From the NCBI RefSeq assembly GCF_001421415.1, contig NZ_LMKH01000035.1, forward strand, positions 412,957 through 476,956: 64,000 bases of DNA, written 5' to 3'. Both the position numbers and the translations under genes were made by a program. This DNA is from Sphingomonas sp. Leaf208 (GTDB taxonomy: Bacteria > Pseudomonadota > Alphaproteobacteria > Sphingomonadales > Sphingomonadaceae). How positions within the stretch are numbered: position 1 is the first letter of the stretch; each line of letters begins with the position of its first letter. The notes under the pieces were generated by a model. The model was not told where the DNA came from. It saw only the letters and a list, made by a program, of their open reading frames with translations, and did no database searches. Shown piece after piece: positions 25,769-34,932 of the stretch.

Positions 25769-27325
25769 GTGCGTTACGCCTACGCCATTACCAGTGCTCT
25801 TCTCCTCGGCGGCGCGACCGCGACGCTCGCGCTCCAACCGAGCGGCGCGCAGGTCGCGCAGAACGAACCCGGTGCGATCCAGGCGGTCTCGCCGAAACCC
25901 GGCGCGCCGATGAGCTTCGCCGACATGGTCGCGCGTCTCCAGCCTGCGGTCGTCAACATCTCGACCAAGCAGACGATCGTCCAGAAGCAGCAGGCCAATC
26001 CGTTCGCGGGCACGCCGTTCGGCGACCTGTTCGGCGGCATGGGCGGCGGCGGCCAGGGTGGCGCGCCGGTGAAGCGCGAAGGCGCCTCGCTCGGTTCGGG
26101 CTTCCTGATCTCGCCGGACGGCTATGTCGTCACGAATAACCACGTGATCTCGCCGGGCGCGCAGGGCGCGACGGTCGATTCGATCACCGTGACGCTGAGC
26201 GACAAGAAGGAATATGTCGCCAAGGTCATCGGCAAGGATCAGGAATCCGATCTCGCGCTGCTGAAGATCGACGCGGCGAACCTGCCGTTCGTGAAGTTCG
26301 GCGATTCGAACGGCGCGCGCGTCGGCGACTGGGTCGTCGCGATCGGCGAGCCGTTCGGGCTCGGCGGTACCGTCACGGCGGGCATCGTCTCGGCGATCAA
26401 CCGCGTCACGGGACAGGGCGGCGCGTACGACCGCTTTATCCAGACCGATGCGTCGATCAACCAGGGCAACTCGGGTGGCCCGATGTTCGATCTCAACGGC
26501 AACGTGATCGGCGTGAATTCGCAGATTTTCAGCCAGTCGGGCGGCAATATCGGCATCGGCTTCGCAATCCCCGCGGCCGTCGCCAAGCCGATCATCGCGA
26601 CCTTCATGAAGGGCGGCACGATCGAGCGCGGCTATATCGGCGTCCAGCTGCAGCCGGGCGGCACGATCAACGAGGATACCGCCGCGGCACTCGGCATCGC
26701 CAAGAACCAGGGTGAGCTGATCAACGACGTGACGGCCGGCGGCCCGGCGGCGAAGGCCGGCGTGCGCGCGGGCGACGTCGTGACCAAGGTGAACGGTCAG
26801 GCCGTGACGGTCGACCAGTCGCTGTCCTACCTCGTCTCGAACGTGAAGCCGGGTGCGACGGCTCGCCTCGACATCCTGCGCAACGGCAAGCCGGTAGTCG
26901 CCAATGTGGTCGTCGTGCCGCGTCCAAGTGCGGACAAGCTGGCGGCGGTGGTCGGCGGTGATGCCCAAGGCTTTGGCAGTGACGACGGCGATGACGGCGA
27001 CGATTCGGCTACCCCCGCCGCACCGACGGCAGGCGCGGCACTTGGCATCGGCGTCCAGCCGCTGACCCCGGCGATCGCGCAGGCGGTCGGCGTCGAGGCG
27101 AGCACGCAGGGCGTCGTCATCGCCGTGGTCGCGCAGACCAGCGACGCGTATGGCAAGCTCAAGCGCGGCGACGTCATCATCTCGGTCAACGGTACGCCCG
27201 TGCGCACCGCGGTCGACGTCCAGAACGCGGTCAACGTCGCCAAGGCAGCCGGTCGCCCGCAGGTGTTGTTGCAGGTCAAGCGCGGCCGCAGCCCGGCCAC
27301 GTTCCTGCCGGTCAAGATCAAGTAA
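25769..27325 (+). CDS. periplasmic Do-type serine protease DegP/HtrA
   Basis: A 518-residue heat-shock protease/chaperone. The signal sequence covers about 1-25. The catalytic triad is His125 (NNHVISPG), Asp161 (ESDLALLKID) and Ser235 (QGNSGGPMF). Two PDZ domains follow (from about 285 and 425), joined by an acidic linker GSDDGDDGDDS near 406-416. GAGAGG lies about ten bases before the GTG start. The gene ends in a strong terminator. Whether it is read with hflKC is unclear. Confidence 0.93.
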   Translation: MRYAYAITSALLLGGATATLALQPSGAQVAQNEPGAIQAVSPKPGAPMSFADMVARLQPAVVNISTKQTIVQKQQANPFAGTPFGDLFGGMGGGGQGGAPVKREGASLGSGFLISPDGYVVTNNHVISPGAQGATVDSITVTLSDKKEYVAKVIGKDQESDLALLKIDAANLPFVKFGDSNGARVGDWVVAIGEPFGLGGTVTAGIVSAINRVTGQGGAYDRFIQTDASINQGNSGGPMFDLNGNVIGVNSQIFSQSGGNIGIGFAIPAAVAKPIIATFMKGGTIERGYIGVQLQPGGTINEDTAAALGIAKNQGELINDVTAGGPAAKAGVRAGDVVTKVNGQAVTVDQSLSYLVSNVKPGATARLDILRNGKPVVANVVVVPRPSADKLAAVVGGDAQGFGSDDGDDGDDSATPAAPTAGAALGIGVQPLTPAIAQAVGVEASTQGVVIAVVAQTSDAYGKLKRGDVIISVNGTPVRTAVDVQNAVNVAKAAGRPQVLLQVKRGRSPATFLPVKIK

Positions 27326-27348
27326 TCCACGACCGACACGATTGACCG

Positions 27349-27385
27349 AAAAGGACCGTTGCTCACCCGAGCGGCGGTCCTTTTT
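27349..27385 (+). terminator. rho-independent terminator after degP
   Basis: AAAAGGACCG...GCTC, loop ACCC, GAGC...CGGTCC, then five Ts; a near-perfect stem of about 16 pairs. Confidence 0.93.
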
Positions 27386-27435
27386 CTTTCTGGCGTGCGG
27401 GGTTAGGGTCGCTTTCGGATAACGAGGACGAGATC

Positions 27436-29091
27436 ATGGGCGACGGCATCTTCATCGGCGCGAGCGTGGACGGCAAGCCCCAGACGCTCGAGCTGAAGCG
27501 TGCGAATCGTCACGGCCTGATCGCGGGCGCGACCGGGACCGGCAAGACGGTGACGTTGCAAGGAATCATCGAGGGCTTCTCCGCGAACGGCGTGCCGTGC
27601 TTCGTCGCCGACGTGAAGGGCGACCTGTCGGGCCTCGCGATGGCCGGGTCGCCGACCGCGAAGACGCACGCGACGTTTGCCGAGCGGGCCAAGGCGATCG
27701 GCGACGATAGCTGGGCCTATGCCGACAATCCCGTGCAGTTCTGGGACCTGTTCGGCGAGCAGGGCCATCCGATCCGCACCACGATCAGCGAGATGGGGCC
27801 GCTGCTGCTGTCGCGGCTGATGGACCTCAACGATGTGCAGGAGGGCGTACTGACGATCGCCTTCCACGTCGCCGACAAGGGAGGGCTGCTGCTGATCGAC
27901 CTCGACGACCTGCAGGCGATGCTGACCGAATGCGCGGGGCGGGCGGACGAGCTGACGGTGACGTACGGCAACGTCTCGAAGCAGTCGATCGGCGCGATCC
28001 AGCGATCGCTGCTCCAATTGCGCACGCAGGGTGCGGAGAATTTCTTCGGCGAGCCCGCGCTCGAGATGAACGACTTCATCGGCGTCGACGACAAGGGGCG
28101 GGGGATCGTCAACGTCCTTGCCGCGGACAGACTGATGGCCTCGCCGAAGCTGTACGCGACGTTCCTGCTGTGGCTGATGAGCGAGCTGTTCGAGCATCTC
28201 CCCGAGATCGGCGATCCCGACAAGCCGGTGCTCTGCTTCTTCTTCGACGAGGCGCATCTGCTGTTCGACGAGGCGCCCAAGGCGCTGCTGGAGAAGATCG
28301 AACAGGTCGTCCGCCTGATCCGCTCGAAGGGGGTGGGCGTGTATTTCATCACGCAGAACCCGATCGACGTTCCCGACACCGTCGCAGGACAGCTGGGCAA
28401 CCGCGTCCAGCACGCGTTGCGCGCGTTTACCCCGCGCGATCAGGCTGCGGTGCGCTCCGCGGCGGAGACGTTCCGGGCGAACCCCGGCGTCGACGTCGCG
28501 ATGATCATCACCGAGCTGAAGGTCGGTGAGGCGCTTGTGTCGCTGCTTCAGGCGGATGGGGCGCCGACGCCGGTCGAGCGCACGCTGATCAAGCCGCCTG
28601 CCTCGCGCGTCGGGCCGATCACGCCGGCCGAGCGGAAGGTGATGATCGAGACCGATGCGGTCGGGGCGAAGTATGACACGCTGGTCGATCGCGAGTCTGC
28701 GGAGGAGCTGCTGGCGGCGAAGACGCAGGAGGCGAGCGCTGCGGCGGCGGAGGCGAAGGCGACGACCGAGGCGGATAAGGCCGCGGCGGCGCAGGCGAAG
28801 CTTGATGCCAAGGCCGCGAAAGAGGCGGAACGCGCTCGCATTGCGGACCAACGCGAGGCGGACCGCCAGCAGCGCGAGGCCGACCGCGAGGCCGACCGCG
28901 AGGCGGCGAACTCGCCCTGGACCAAGATGGCGACCTCCGCGACGCGCGCGGCGAGCTCTTCGATCGGCCGGCAGGTCGCGAACGAGATCGGCAAGCAGGT
29001 CTTCGGGACTAAGTCGCGGCGGTCGTCGTCTAGCGGTGGCCTGGTCGGCACGGTTCTGCGTGGGGTGTTAGGCGGCCTATTCCGGGGGTAG
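27436..29091 (+). CDS. HerA-like helicase-domain ATPase (YjgR/DUF853 family)
   Basis: A 551-residue cytoplasmic AAA-type ATPase. Walker A GATGTGKT is at 31-38. Walker B CFFFDEAHLLFDEAPKALL is near 270, followed by YFITQNPIDVPDTV and QLGNRVQHALRAFTPRDQ. Residues about 420-500 form a highly charged Ala/Lys/Glu/Arg coiled-coil (AEERARIADQREADRQ-like), then a Ser/Arg-rich tail. The family resembles HerA but lacks its nuclease partner here. Cellular role is unknown. Confidence 0.88.
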   Translation: MGDGIFIGASVDGKPQTLELKRANRHGLIAGATGTGKTVTLQGIIEGFSANGVPCFVADVKGDLSGLAMAGSPTAKTHATFAERAKAIGDDSWAYADNPVQFWDLFGEQGHPIRTTISEMGPLLLSRLMDLNDVQEGVLTIAFHVADKGGLLLIDLDDLQAMLTECAGRADELTVTYGNVSKQSIGAIQRSLLQLRTQGAENFFGEPALEMNDFIGVDDKGRGIVNVLAADRLMASPKLYATFLLWLMSELFEHLPEIGDPDKPVLCFFFDEAHLLFDEAPKALLEKIEQVVRLIRSKGVGVYFITQNPIDVPDTVAGQLGNRVQHALRAFTPRDQAAVRSAAETFRANPGVDVAMIITELKVGEALVSLLQADGAPTPVERTLIKPPASRVGPITPAERKVMIETDAVGAKYDTLVDRESAEELLAAKTQEASAAAAEAKATTEADKAAAAQAKLDAKAAKEAERARIADQREADRQQREADREADREAANSPWTKMATSATRAASSSIGRQVANEIGKQVFGTKSRRSSSSGGLVGTVLRGVLGGLFRG

Positions 29092-29131
29092 ACTGCCTCA
29101 GCGATCGGGGGCTGGCTGCCCCACACAAACG

Positions 29132-29235
29132 CCACCCCGGCGAAGGCCGGGGCCCAGTTGGCAAGGTCGATGTAACGGGGCGCCGTCTGCCGTTACTGCT
29201 GTTCCCCAACTGGGCCCCGGCCTTCGCCGGGGTGG
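29132..29235. repeat. family B inverted-repeat element (MITE-like)
   Basis: 104 bp with the same terminal arms as the copies at 21006, 45202 and 56320, and a related core (AAGGTCGATGTAACGG). It lies between the HerA-like gene and the M20 peptidase gene. Confidence 0.88.
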
Positions 29236-29262
29236 GGCCCAAATGCTAAACAGGAGTTCCCG

Positions 29263-30507
29263 ATGTCCCTCGATTTCGAATCCACTACCGACTGGGCCCC
29301 GACCGACTGGACCGCCATCGGCGAGGACAGCCTCGACGAAGCGATCACCCTCCGCCGCGCGATCCACGCCGATCCCGAAGTCGGCCTCCACTGCCCCCGT
29401 ACCTCGGACAAGGTGAAGGCGGCGCTCGCGGGGCTCCCGCTCGAAATCCGCGAGGGGACTTCGACCACCGGCTTCGTCGCGATCCTGCGCGGCGGGCGGG
29501 GCGGCAATGCCGGCGGCAACGGGCGGACGGTACTGCTCCGCGGCGACATGGACGCGTTGCCGATGCAGGAGGAAACCGGCCTGCCGTTCGCCTCCAAGAT
29601 CGACGGCGCAATGCATGCCTGCGGGCACGATTCGCATACCGCGATGCTGGTCGGCGCGGCGAAGGCGCTCTGCGCCCGTCGTGACGAACTGGCCGGCACG
29701 GTCGTCTTCATGTTCCAGCCGGGCGAGGAGGGGCATCATGGCGCTCGCCACATGATAGCCGACGGCTTGCTCGACTCGCCGCTCCCCGAGGCGGGCTTCG
29801 CGCTGCACATCTCGCCCAACATGCCGATGGGCCACGTCGTCAGCCGCGCGGGCACGCTGATGGCGTCGACCGACACGCTGCGTGCGACGATCACCGGGCG
29901 CGGGGGGCACGCAGCGATGCCGCACGACTGTCTCGATCCGCTGCCGATCGCCTGCGAGATCGTCACGGCCTTGCAGACCTATGTCGCGCGGCAGGTCGCC
30001 GTCACCGACCCCGCGGTGCTGTCGATTACCAAGCTCAACGCCGGCTCCGCGCACAACGTCATCCCGTCGACCGTCGAGATGCTCGGCACGATGCGGACGC
30101 TGTCGGAGCGGACGCGCGAGCAGGTGCGTGCGGCGTTCATCCGCATGGTCGAGGGCATCGCCGCCGCGCACGGCGCGGTCGGGATGCCGACGATCGAGGA
30201 GGGCTATCCGGTCACGGTAAACGACGAGCGCGCGACCGATTTGATGAAGGCGTGTGCGACCGCGATCGGTGGCGAGGGCGCGTATCAGGTGATGCCGCCG
30301 ATGATGGGCGCGGAGGACTTCTCGTACGTGCTGCAGAAGCTGCCCGGGGCGATGGCGTTCATCGGTGCCGCGCCCGAGGGTAGCGATCCGGGTACCAACC
30401 CGCCGCTGCACAACACGAAGATGACGATCGACGAACGCGTGATGGCGCATGGGATCGCGATGCACTGCGCGGTGGCGGAGCGGTTCCTGGCGAACGGGTT
30501 CGACTGA
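29263..30507 (+). CDS. M20 family amidohydrolase (HipO-like)
   Basis: A 414-residue metallo-amidohydrolase of the M20D group, which cleaves N-acyl amino acids or indole conjugates. Metal and catalytic residues are in place: GDMDALPM near 94-101, ACGHDSH (Cys120, His122), PGEEGHHG with the Glu pair at 155-156, and C-terminal NPPLHNTKM with the last His. The dimerisation insert contains GRGGHAAMPHD. The actual acyl substrate cannot be told. AGGAG precedes the ATG at good distance. It is convergent with the beta-lactamase-like gene. Confidence 0.88.
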   Translation: MSLDFESTTDWAPTDWTAIGEDSLDEAITLRRAIHADPEVGLHCPRTSDKVKAALAGLPLEIREGTSTTGFVAILRGGRGGNAGGNGRTVLLRGDMDALPMQEETGLPFASKIDGAMHACGHDSHTAMLVGAAKALCARRDELAGTVVFMFQPGEEGHHGARHMIADGLLDSPLPEAGFALHISPNMPMGHVVSRAGTLMASTDTLRATITGRGGHAAMPHDCLDPLPIACEIVTALQTYVARQVAVTDPAVLSITKLNAGSAHNVIPSTVEMLGTMRTLSERTREQVRAAFIRMVEGIAAAHGAVGMPTIEEGYPVTVNDERATDLMKACATAIGGEGAYQVMPPMMGAEDFSYVLQKLPGAMAFIGAAPEGSDPGTNPPLHNTKMTIDERVMAHGIAMHCAVAERFLANGFD

Positions 30508-30517
30508 GCGCGCCTGT

Positions 30518-30632
30518 TGCTCCCCTCCCTGGAAGGGAGGGGCAGGGGGTGGGTCGGCGTCCGCAGATCCAGACGGCGGCGGGTCAAACTGGCCGACCCA
30601 CCCCCGACCCCTCCCTTTCAGGGAGGGGAGCA
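30518..30632. repeat. family C inverted-repeat element
   Basis: Arms TGCTCCCCTCCCTGGAAGGG and the near-complement ending AGGGAGGGGAGCA, with inner GGGTGGGTCGG/CCGACCCACCC. A second copy is at 59484-59582. It fills the gap between two convergent stop codons (10 and 5 bases away). Confidence 0.85.
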
Positions 30633-30637
30633 GAAAC

Positions 30638-31750
30638 TCAGCCTCTTGGGCGCGTGGTGCCCGCATAGTTGGCCACCGCCGCCGCAGCCGCCTGGATCAG
30701 TTTCTGGCGTTCGGGCATCGGCCGGATCGTGTCGCCGATCAACACTGCGATTCCATACCGACGTCCATCGGGGGCGGTGAGGAGGCCGACGTCGTTGAAG
30801 CCTGCGTTGCGGCGGCCGAGGTCCTGGCCGGTGCCGGTCTTGTGCGCGATCTCCCAGCCGCCCGGGAGCGCGGCGCGCAGGCGAGCGCGGCCAGTGACCG
30901 AGCGGCCCATCGTGTCGAGCAGGATCTTGGTCGAGGTCTCCGACAACAGGTCGCCCTTCGCCAGCCGGGCAATCGCATCGGCGATCGCGATCGGCGCGGC
31001 ACCGTCGGGCGGATTGCGCACATACGCGTTCAGCGCAGCCTCGCGCACCGCGGGCGACAGCCGGTTCCGCGCGGTCATGAAACCGCCATTGACCGCGTAG
31101 GACGGCTGCCAGACCAGCCCCGCCGTGCCGCTCTGCAACAACCGCTCGCCCGGCCCGAACCGGATCGCGCCGAGTTGTTTGCGCGCGATCATCGACCGCA
31201 CCGCGGATGGCCCACCGACACGCGTGAGCAACCGGTCGTTCGCAGTATTGTCGCTATGCGTCAGCGCGCGCGTCAGCAGCTCGCCGACCGTCGTCCGGTA
31301 GCCGTCGCCCTTGACCAGCATCGCGATCGGCTGGTGGAACAGCGTCAGATCCTGCGGCCGCACGACGATCGGCTCGTCGAGGCGGATCTTGCCCTGGTCG
31401 CGCAGGTCCATCACGGTCATCGCGACCCAGAGCTTGCTGACCGACTGCTGCGGCAGCAACTGCCGCCCGCCAGCCTCGACCGTCCAGCCATCGTCGACTG
31501 CGCGTATCGCGATGCCAGCCTTGCCCTGGAACCCGCTCTGCAGTTCGGAGATCGCGTTGACGAGACCGGCGGGCGCGGGTCGCGGCGTACGTGGCAGGGG
31601 CGGCGGCACCGGGATCGACACGAACCCCTCGGACTGATGCACCGGGGAGACGGCAGGCGGGGTCGGCCGCGACGCCGATCCGCATCCGGCGAGCGCCGTG
31701 CCGAACAGGGCGGTTGCCAAAAGACGCTTGAACGCACTCGCCGATGTCAT
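30638..31750 (-). CDS. class A beta-lactamase-like lipoprotein
   Basis: A 370-residue serine hydrolase. The lipobox LAGC puts the lipidated Cys at 23. A Pro-rich linker follows. Class A motifs are complete: SVSK with nucleophile Ser103, SDN at 166-168, an omega-loop Glu202 36 residues after the SDN serine, and KTG at 304-306. The residue aligned with Asn170 is Gln206. About 34 extra residues sit between the omega loop and KTG (WQPSYAVNGGF region). It may be a beta-lactamase or a related transpeptidase/carboxypeptidase; activity cannot be read. A longer reading into nadB is rejected. Confidence 0.85.
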   Translation of the reverse strand: MTSASAFKRLLATALFGTALAGCGSASRPTPPAVSPVHQSEGFVSIPVPPPLPRTPRPAPAGLVNAISELQSGFQGKAGIAIRAVDDGWTVEAGGRQLLPQQSVSKLWVAMTVMDLRDQGKIRLDEPIVVRPQDLTLFHQPIAMLVKGDGYRTTVGELLTRALTHSDNTANDRLLTRVGGPSAVRSMIARKQLGAIRFGPGERLLQSGTAGLVWQPSYAVNGGFMTARNRLSPAVREAALNAYVRNPPDGAAPIAIADAIARLAKGDLLSETSTKILLDTMGRSVTGRARLRAALPGGWEIAHKTGTGQDLGRRNAGFNDVGLLTAPDGRRYGIAVLIGDTIRPMPERQKLIQAAAAAVANYAGTTRPRG

Positions 31751-31868
31751 GATGGTTTGAACGCCCTGCACTGAAGCATCGATCCTTATCCGTTGATCGG
31801 CCACGCGAAACTGCGGCAGCACGTCGCTGCGACGAAGCGCGCCGACGATGCGCTGAGCCGCCGTCATG

Positions 31869-33446
31869 CTAGGGAACGAGAACCGTATCGACCGCCTCCG
31901 GTAGCGTCTCGGGGTAGTCGAGCGTGAAATGCAGCCCCCGGCTCTCGTGCCGATGCAGCGCGGATCGGACGATCAATTCGGCGGTCTGGAGCAGGTTGCG
32001 CAGTTCGATCAGGTCGGGGGTGACGCGGAAATGCTGGTAATATTCCGCGACCTCGTCGTTGAGCAGTTCGATGCGATGCTTGGCGCGTTCGAGCCGTTTG
32101 GTGGTGCGGACGATGCCGACGTAATTCCACATGAAGCGGCGGATCTCGGTCCACGTCTGCTTGATCACGACCTCTTCGTCCGAGTCCGTGACGCGGCTTT
32201 CGTCCCAGGGGCGGATCGGCGGGGGCGGGGGCAGCGAGTCCCACGCGGCTGCGATGCTGTCCGCCGCCGCCTCGCCGAATACAAAGCATTCGAGCAGCGA
32301 ATTTGACGCGAGCCGGTTGGCGCCGTGCAGGCCGGACTCGGTGCACTCGCCTGCCGCATACAGGCCCGGAAGATCGGTCTTGCCGTGTTCGTCGATGACG
32401 ATGCCGCCGCACGTATAATGCTGCGCGGGGACGACCGGGATCGGCTGCGTCGTCAAGTCGATGCCGACTGTCAGCAGCTTCTCGTGGATGTTCGGGAAGT
32501 GATGCCGGATGAACTCGGGCGGCATGTGGCTGATGTCGAGATGGACGTAATCGAGCCCGTAGCGCTTGATCTCGGCATCGATCGCGCGCGCGACGATATC
32601 GCGGGGGGCGAGCTCCATCCGCGCGGGGTCGTAATAGGTCATGAAGCGCTTGCCGGTCGATGGGTTGATCAACCGCCCGCCTTCGCCGCGGACCGCCTCG
32701 GTAATCAGGAAGTTCTTGACCTCCAGATTGTAGAGGCAGGTCGGGTGGAACTGCATCATCTCCATGTTGGAGACGCGCGCGCCGGCACGCCATGCCATCG
32801 CGATACCGTCGCCGGTCGCGCCGCGGGGCGCGGTCGAGAACAGGTAGGTGCGGCCCGCACCGCCGGTCGCGAGAATCGTCGCGCGCGCAGTGTAGAGGGC
32901 GACGCGTTCGGTCTTGCGGTCGACCGCGTAGACGCCCCAGACGTTGCCGGATCCAGAATAGCGTTCTTCGTGGCGGCCAGTGGCAAGGTCGATCGCGATC
33001 TGGTCGGGCACTAGCGTGATGTTCGGATGCGCCTCGGCGGCCTTCTGCAACGCCTCCTGCACCGCCCAGCCGGTCGCGTCGGCGACGTGGACGATGCGGC
33101 GATGGCTGTGGCCACCTTCGCGAGTCAGGTGGAGTGCGTTGCCTTCGGTCTCGAACGGCACGCCGAGATGCGTCAGGCGTTCGATCGCGGCGGGGGCGCC
33201 TTCGACGACCATTTCTACGATCGCGCGGTCGTTGAGCCCGGCGCCGGCGATCATCGTGTCCTCGACATGATTCTCGAACGTGTCGCCGGGTTCGAGCACC
33301 GCGGCGATCCCGCCTTGCGCCCAGGCGGTCGAACCTTCGTTGAGCGCGCCCTTGGCTAACACCGTGACCTTGAAGCGGTCGGCGAGGTTGAGCGCCGCGG
33401 TTAGACCTGCGGCGCCCGAGCCGACGATCAGGATGTCGCTCGTCAT
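31869..33446 (-). CDS. nadB: L-aspartate oxidase
   Basis: A 525-residue FAD flavoprotein making iminoaspartate from aspartate, the first step of de novo NAD synthesis. The dinucleotide motif is ILIVGSGAAGLTAA at 5-18. STAWAQGGIAA, TGGAGRTYLFST, QFHPTCLY and CTESGLHGANRLASNSLLE are the family blocks. The C-terminal helical domain ends normally. Its ATG overlaps the stop of the ABC ATPase gene upstream, so the two are coupled. nadA and nadC are not in the window. Confidence 0.94.
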   Translation of the reverse strand: MTSDILIVGSGAAGLTAALNLADRFKVTVLAKGALNEGSTAWAQGGIAAVLEPGDTFENHVEDTMIAGAGLNDRAIVEMVVEGAPAAIERLTHLGVPFETEGNALHLTREGGHSHRRIVHVADATGWAVQEALQKAAEAHPNITLVPDQIAIDLATGRHEERYSGSGNVWGVYAVDRKTERVALYTARATILATGGAGRTYLFSTAPRGATGDGIAMAWRAGARVSNMEMMQFHPTCLYNLEVKNFLITEAVRGEGGRLINPSTGKRFMTYYDPARMELAPRDIVARAIDAEIKRYGLDYVHLDISHMPPEFIRHHFPNIHEKLLTVGIDLTTQPIPVVPAQHYTCGGIVIDEHGKTDLPGLYAAGECTESGLHGANRLASNSLLECFVFGEAAADSIAAAWDSLPPPPPIRPWDESRVTDSDEEVVIKQTWTEIRRFMWNYVGIVRTTKRLERAKHRIELLNDEVAEYYQHFRVTPDLIELRNLLQTAELIVRSALHRHESRGLHFTLDYPETLPEAVDTVLVP

Positions 33447-34381
33447 GCGTTGGCGGCGCGGGTCAGGCTGAGGAAGACGTCCTCGAGATCGGGCTCCTTG
33501 GTCGAGACGTCGACGATGCCGAAGCCGCTGCCTTGAATCGCGGCGAGGACTTCGCCGGCGTTCACGCGGTCCTTCTTGTAGGTGATCTCCAGCGTCCGCA
33601 TGCCCTTGAGCGTGATCTTCTGGAAGCAGGCGTTGGCGGGGATATCGGTCACGTCGCGATCGACGGTGACGGCGACGATCTTCTCCTGCGCCTTGCCGAC
33701 CAGTTCGCGCGTCGGTTCGTTCGCGATCAGGCGGCCGTTGTTGATGATCGCGATCCGGTCGCAGAGCTCTTCGGCTTCCTCGAGGTAATGCGTGGTAAGG
33801 ACGACCGTCACGCCGGCCTGGTTGAGGCTGCGGACATAGGTCCAGAGCTGTTGGCGCAGCTCGATGTCGACGCCTGCGGTCGGCTCGTCGAGGACGAGGA
33901 CGGGGGGCGAATGGACCATCGCTTTCGCCACCATCAGGCGGCGCTTCATTCCACCGGACAGCGTGCGGGCGTAGGCGTGCGCCTTGTCTTCCAGATGGAC
34001 CGCACGGAGCAGTTCCATCGTGCGGCGCTTTGCCTTGGGGACGCCGTAGAGCCCGGCCTGGATTTCGAGCGTCTCGAAGGGCGAGAAGAAGGGGTCGAAC
34101 AGGATCTCCTGGTTGACGATGCCGATCGACGCCTTGGCGTTGCGCGGATGTTCGTCGATGTCGAACCCCCAGATCGCCGCGCTGCCGTCGGTCTTGTTGA
34201 CCAGCCCGGCGAGGATGTTGATCAGCGTGGACTTGCCCGCACCGTTGGGGCCCAGCAGCCCGAAGATCTGACCGCGGGGGACGTCGAACGTCACGTCGTC
34301 GAGCGCGCGCTTGGGCGGCGCGGTGCCGACGGGCGCGTAGGTCTTGCTGAGGTTTTTGATGGCGATCGCGGCTTCGGTCAT
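33443..34381 (-). CDS. ABC transporter ATP-binding protein
   Basis: A 312-residue ATPase of the CcmA/ABC-2 export type. Walker A GPNGAGKST is near 44-52, the signature LSGGM near 143, and Walker B VLVLDEPTAGVD with the switch His in LTTHYLEEAEEL. The C-terminal 80 residues are the DUF4162-like extension of drug or polysaccharide exporters. No permease gene is adjacent on either side, so the partner must lie elsewhere. Its stop overlaps the nadB start. Confidence 0.9.
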   Translation of the reverse strand: MTEAAIAIKNLSKTYAPVGTAPPKRALDDVTFDVPRGQIFGLLGPNGAGKSTLINILAGLVNKTDGSAAIWGFDIDEHPRNAKASIGIVNQEILFDPFFSPFETLEIQAGLYGVPKAKRRTMELLRAVHLEDKAHAYARTLSGGMKRRLMVAKAMVHSPPVLVLDEPTAGVDIELRQQLWTYVRSLNQAGVTVVLTTHYLEEAEELCDRIAIINNGRLIANEPTRELVGKAQEKIVAVTVDRDVTDIPANACFQKITLKGMRTLEITYKKDRVNAGEVLAAIQGSGFGIVDVSTKEPDLEDVFLSLTRAANA

Positions 34382-34442
34382 GGCTGCGGCATAGCGGGGC
34401 CGGCGGGGCTGGTCATCCCCTCGGGCGTTGCAAAGAAGATTT

Positions 34443-34611
34443 GTTCACGCGGAGGCGCGGAGCCGCGGAGGGGTTGCGCTCAGGTCTTCGGTCGGGAGAC
34501 ATCACTACCTGCTTCGCCAAAGGTGATTGGAAAGCTGCTTCGCCAAAGGTGATTGGAAAGTCGCTACGCGACGAGCGCAACACCTCCGCGTCTCCGCGCC
34601 TCCGCGTGAAC
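34443..34611. repeat. family F inverted-repeat element with internal tandem duplication
   Basis: Outer arms begin GTTCACGCGGAGGCGCGGAG and end in the near-complement ending CCGCGTGAAC. The interior holds two consecutive identical 26-bp units (34509-34534 and 34535-34560, beginning CTGCTTCGCC). A compact relative is at 60189-60251. It occupies most of the 299-base gap before the zinc-finger gene. Confidence 0.82.
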
Positions 34612-34680
34612 CCATTCTTCCTTCTGGATCACGGGAAGAAGCAATTGCCCGGCCCGCGTACCCTTGCTATCGCCCCCCTC

Positions 34681-34914
34681 ATGCATCCGCCGCTCGAAAC
34701 CACCCGCGTCACCCACGCCCGCGTCGCCTGCGACGGCGCCACCGATATTCCCGGCGGTGCAGCGCTCGGCCATCCGCGCGTGTGGTTGCAGATCGACGAG
34801 ACCGGCTATGTCGATTGCGGCTATTGCGACCGCCGCTTTATCCTCGTCGGCGGCGCTGCCGATGGCGCGGACCAGTCGACATTGCGCGATCACGGGGATG
34901 GCGCAGGCCGCTAA
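34681..34914 (+). CDS. zinc-finger protein of the NDUFS6 / zf-CHCC family
   Basis: A 77-residue protein with the C-x(n)-H-x(n)-C-x2-C pattern: ARVACDG, LGHPRV, then YVDCGYCDRRFIL. This matches the zinc-binding accessory subunit of respiratory complex I (mitochondrial NDUFS6) and its alphaproteobacterial homologues. A complex I role is inferred from family only, since no nuo genes are in the window. tldD starts 18 bases downstream. Confidence 0.87.
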   Translation: MHPPLETTRVTHARVACDGATDIPGGAALGHPRVWLQIDETGYVDCGYCDRRFILVGGAADGADQSTLRDHGDGAGR

Positions 34915-34932
34915 GCCGCTTATATCTATCGG

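Noticed and set aside
34443..34611. CRISPR-like array from the two 26-bp units
   Set aside because: Only two directly adjoining copies without spacers, inside an inverted repeat.
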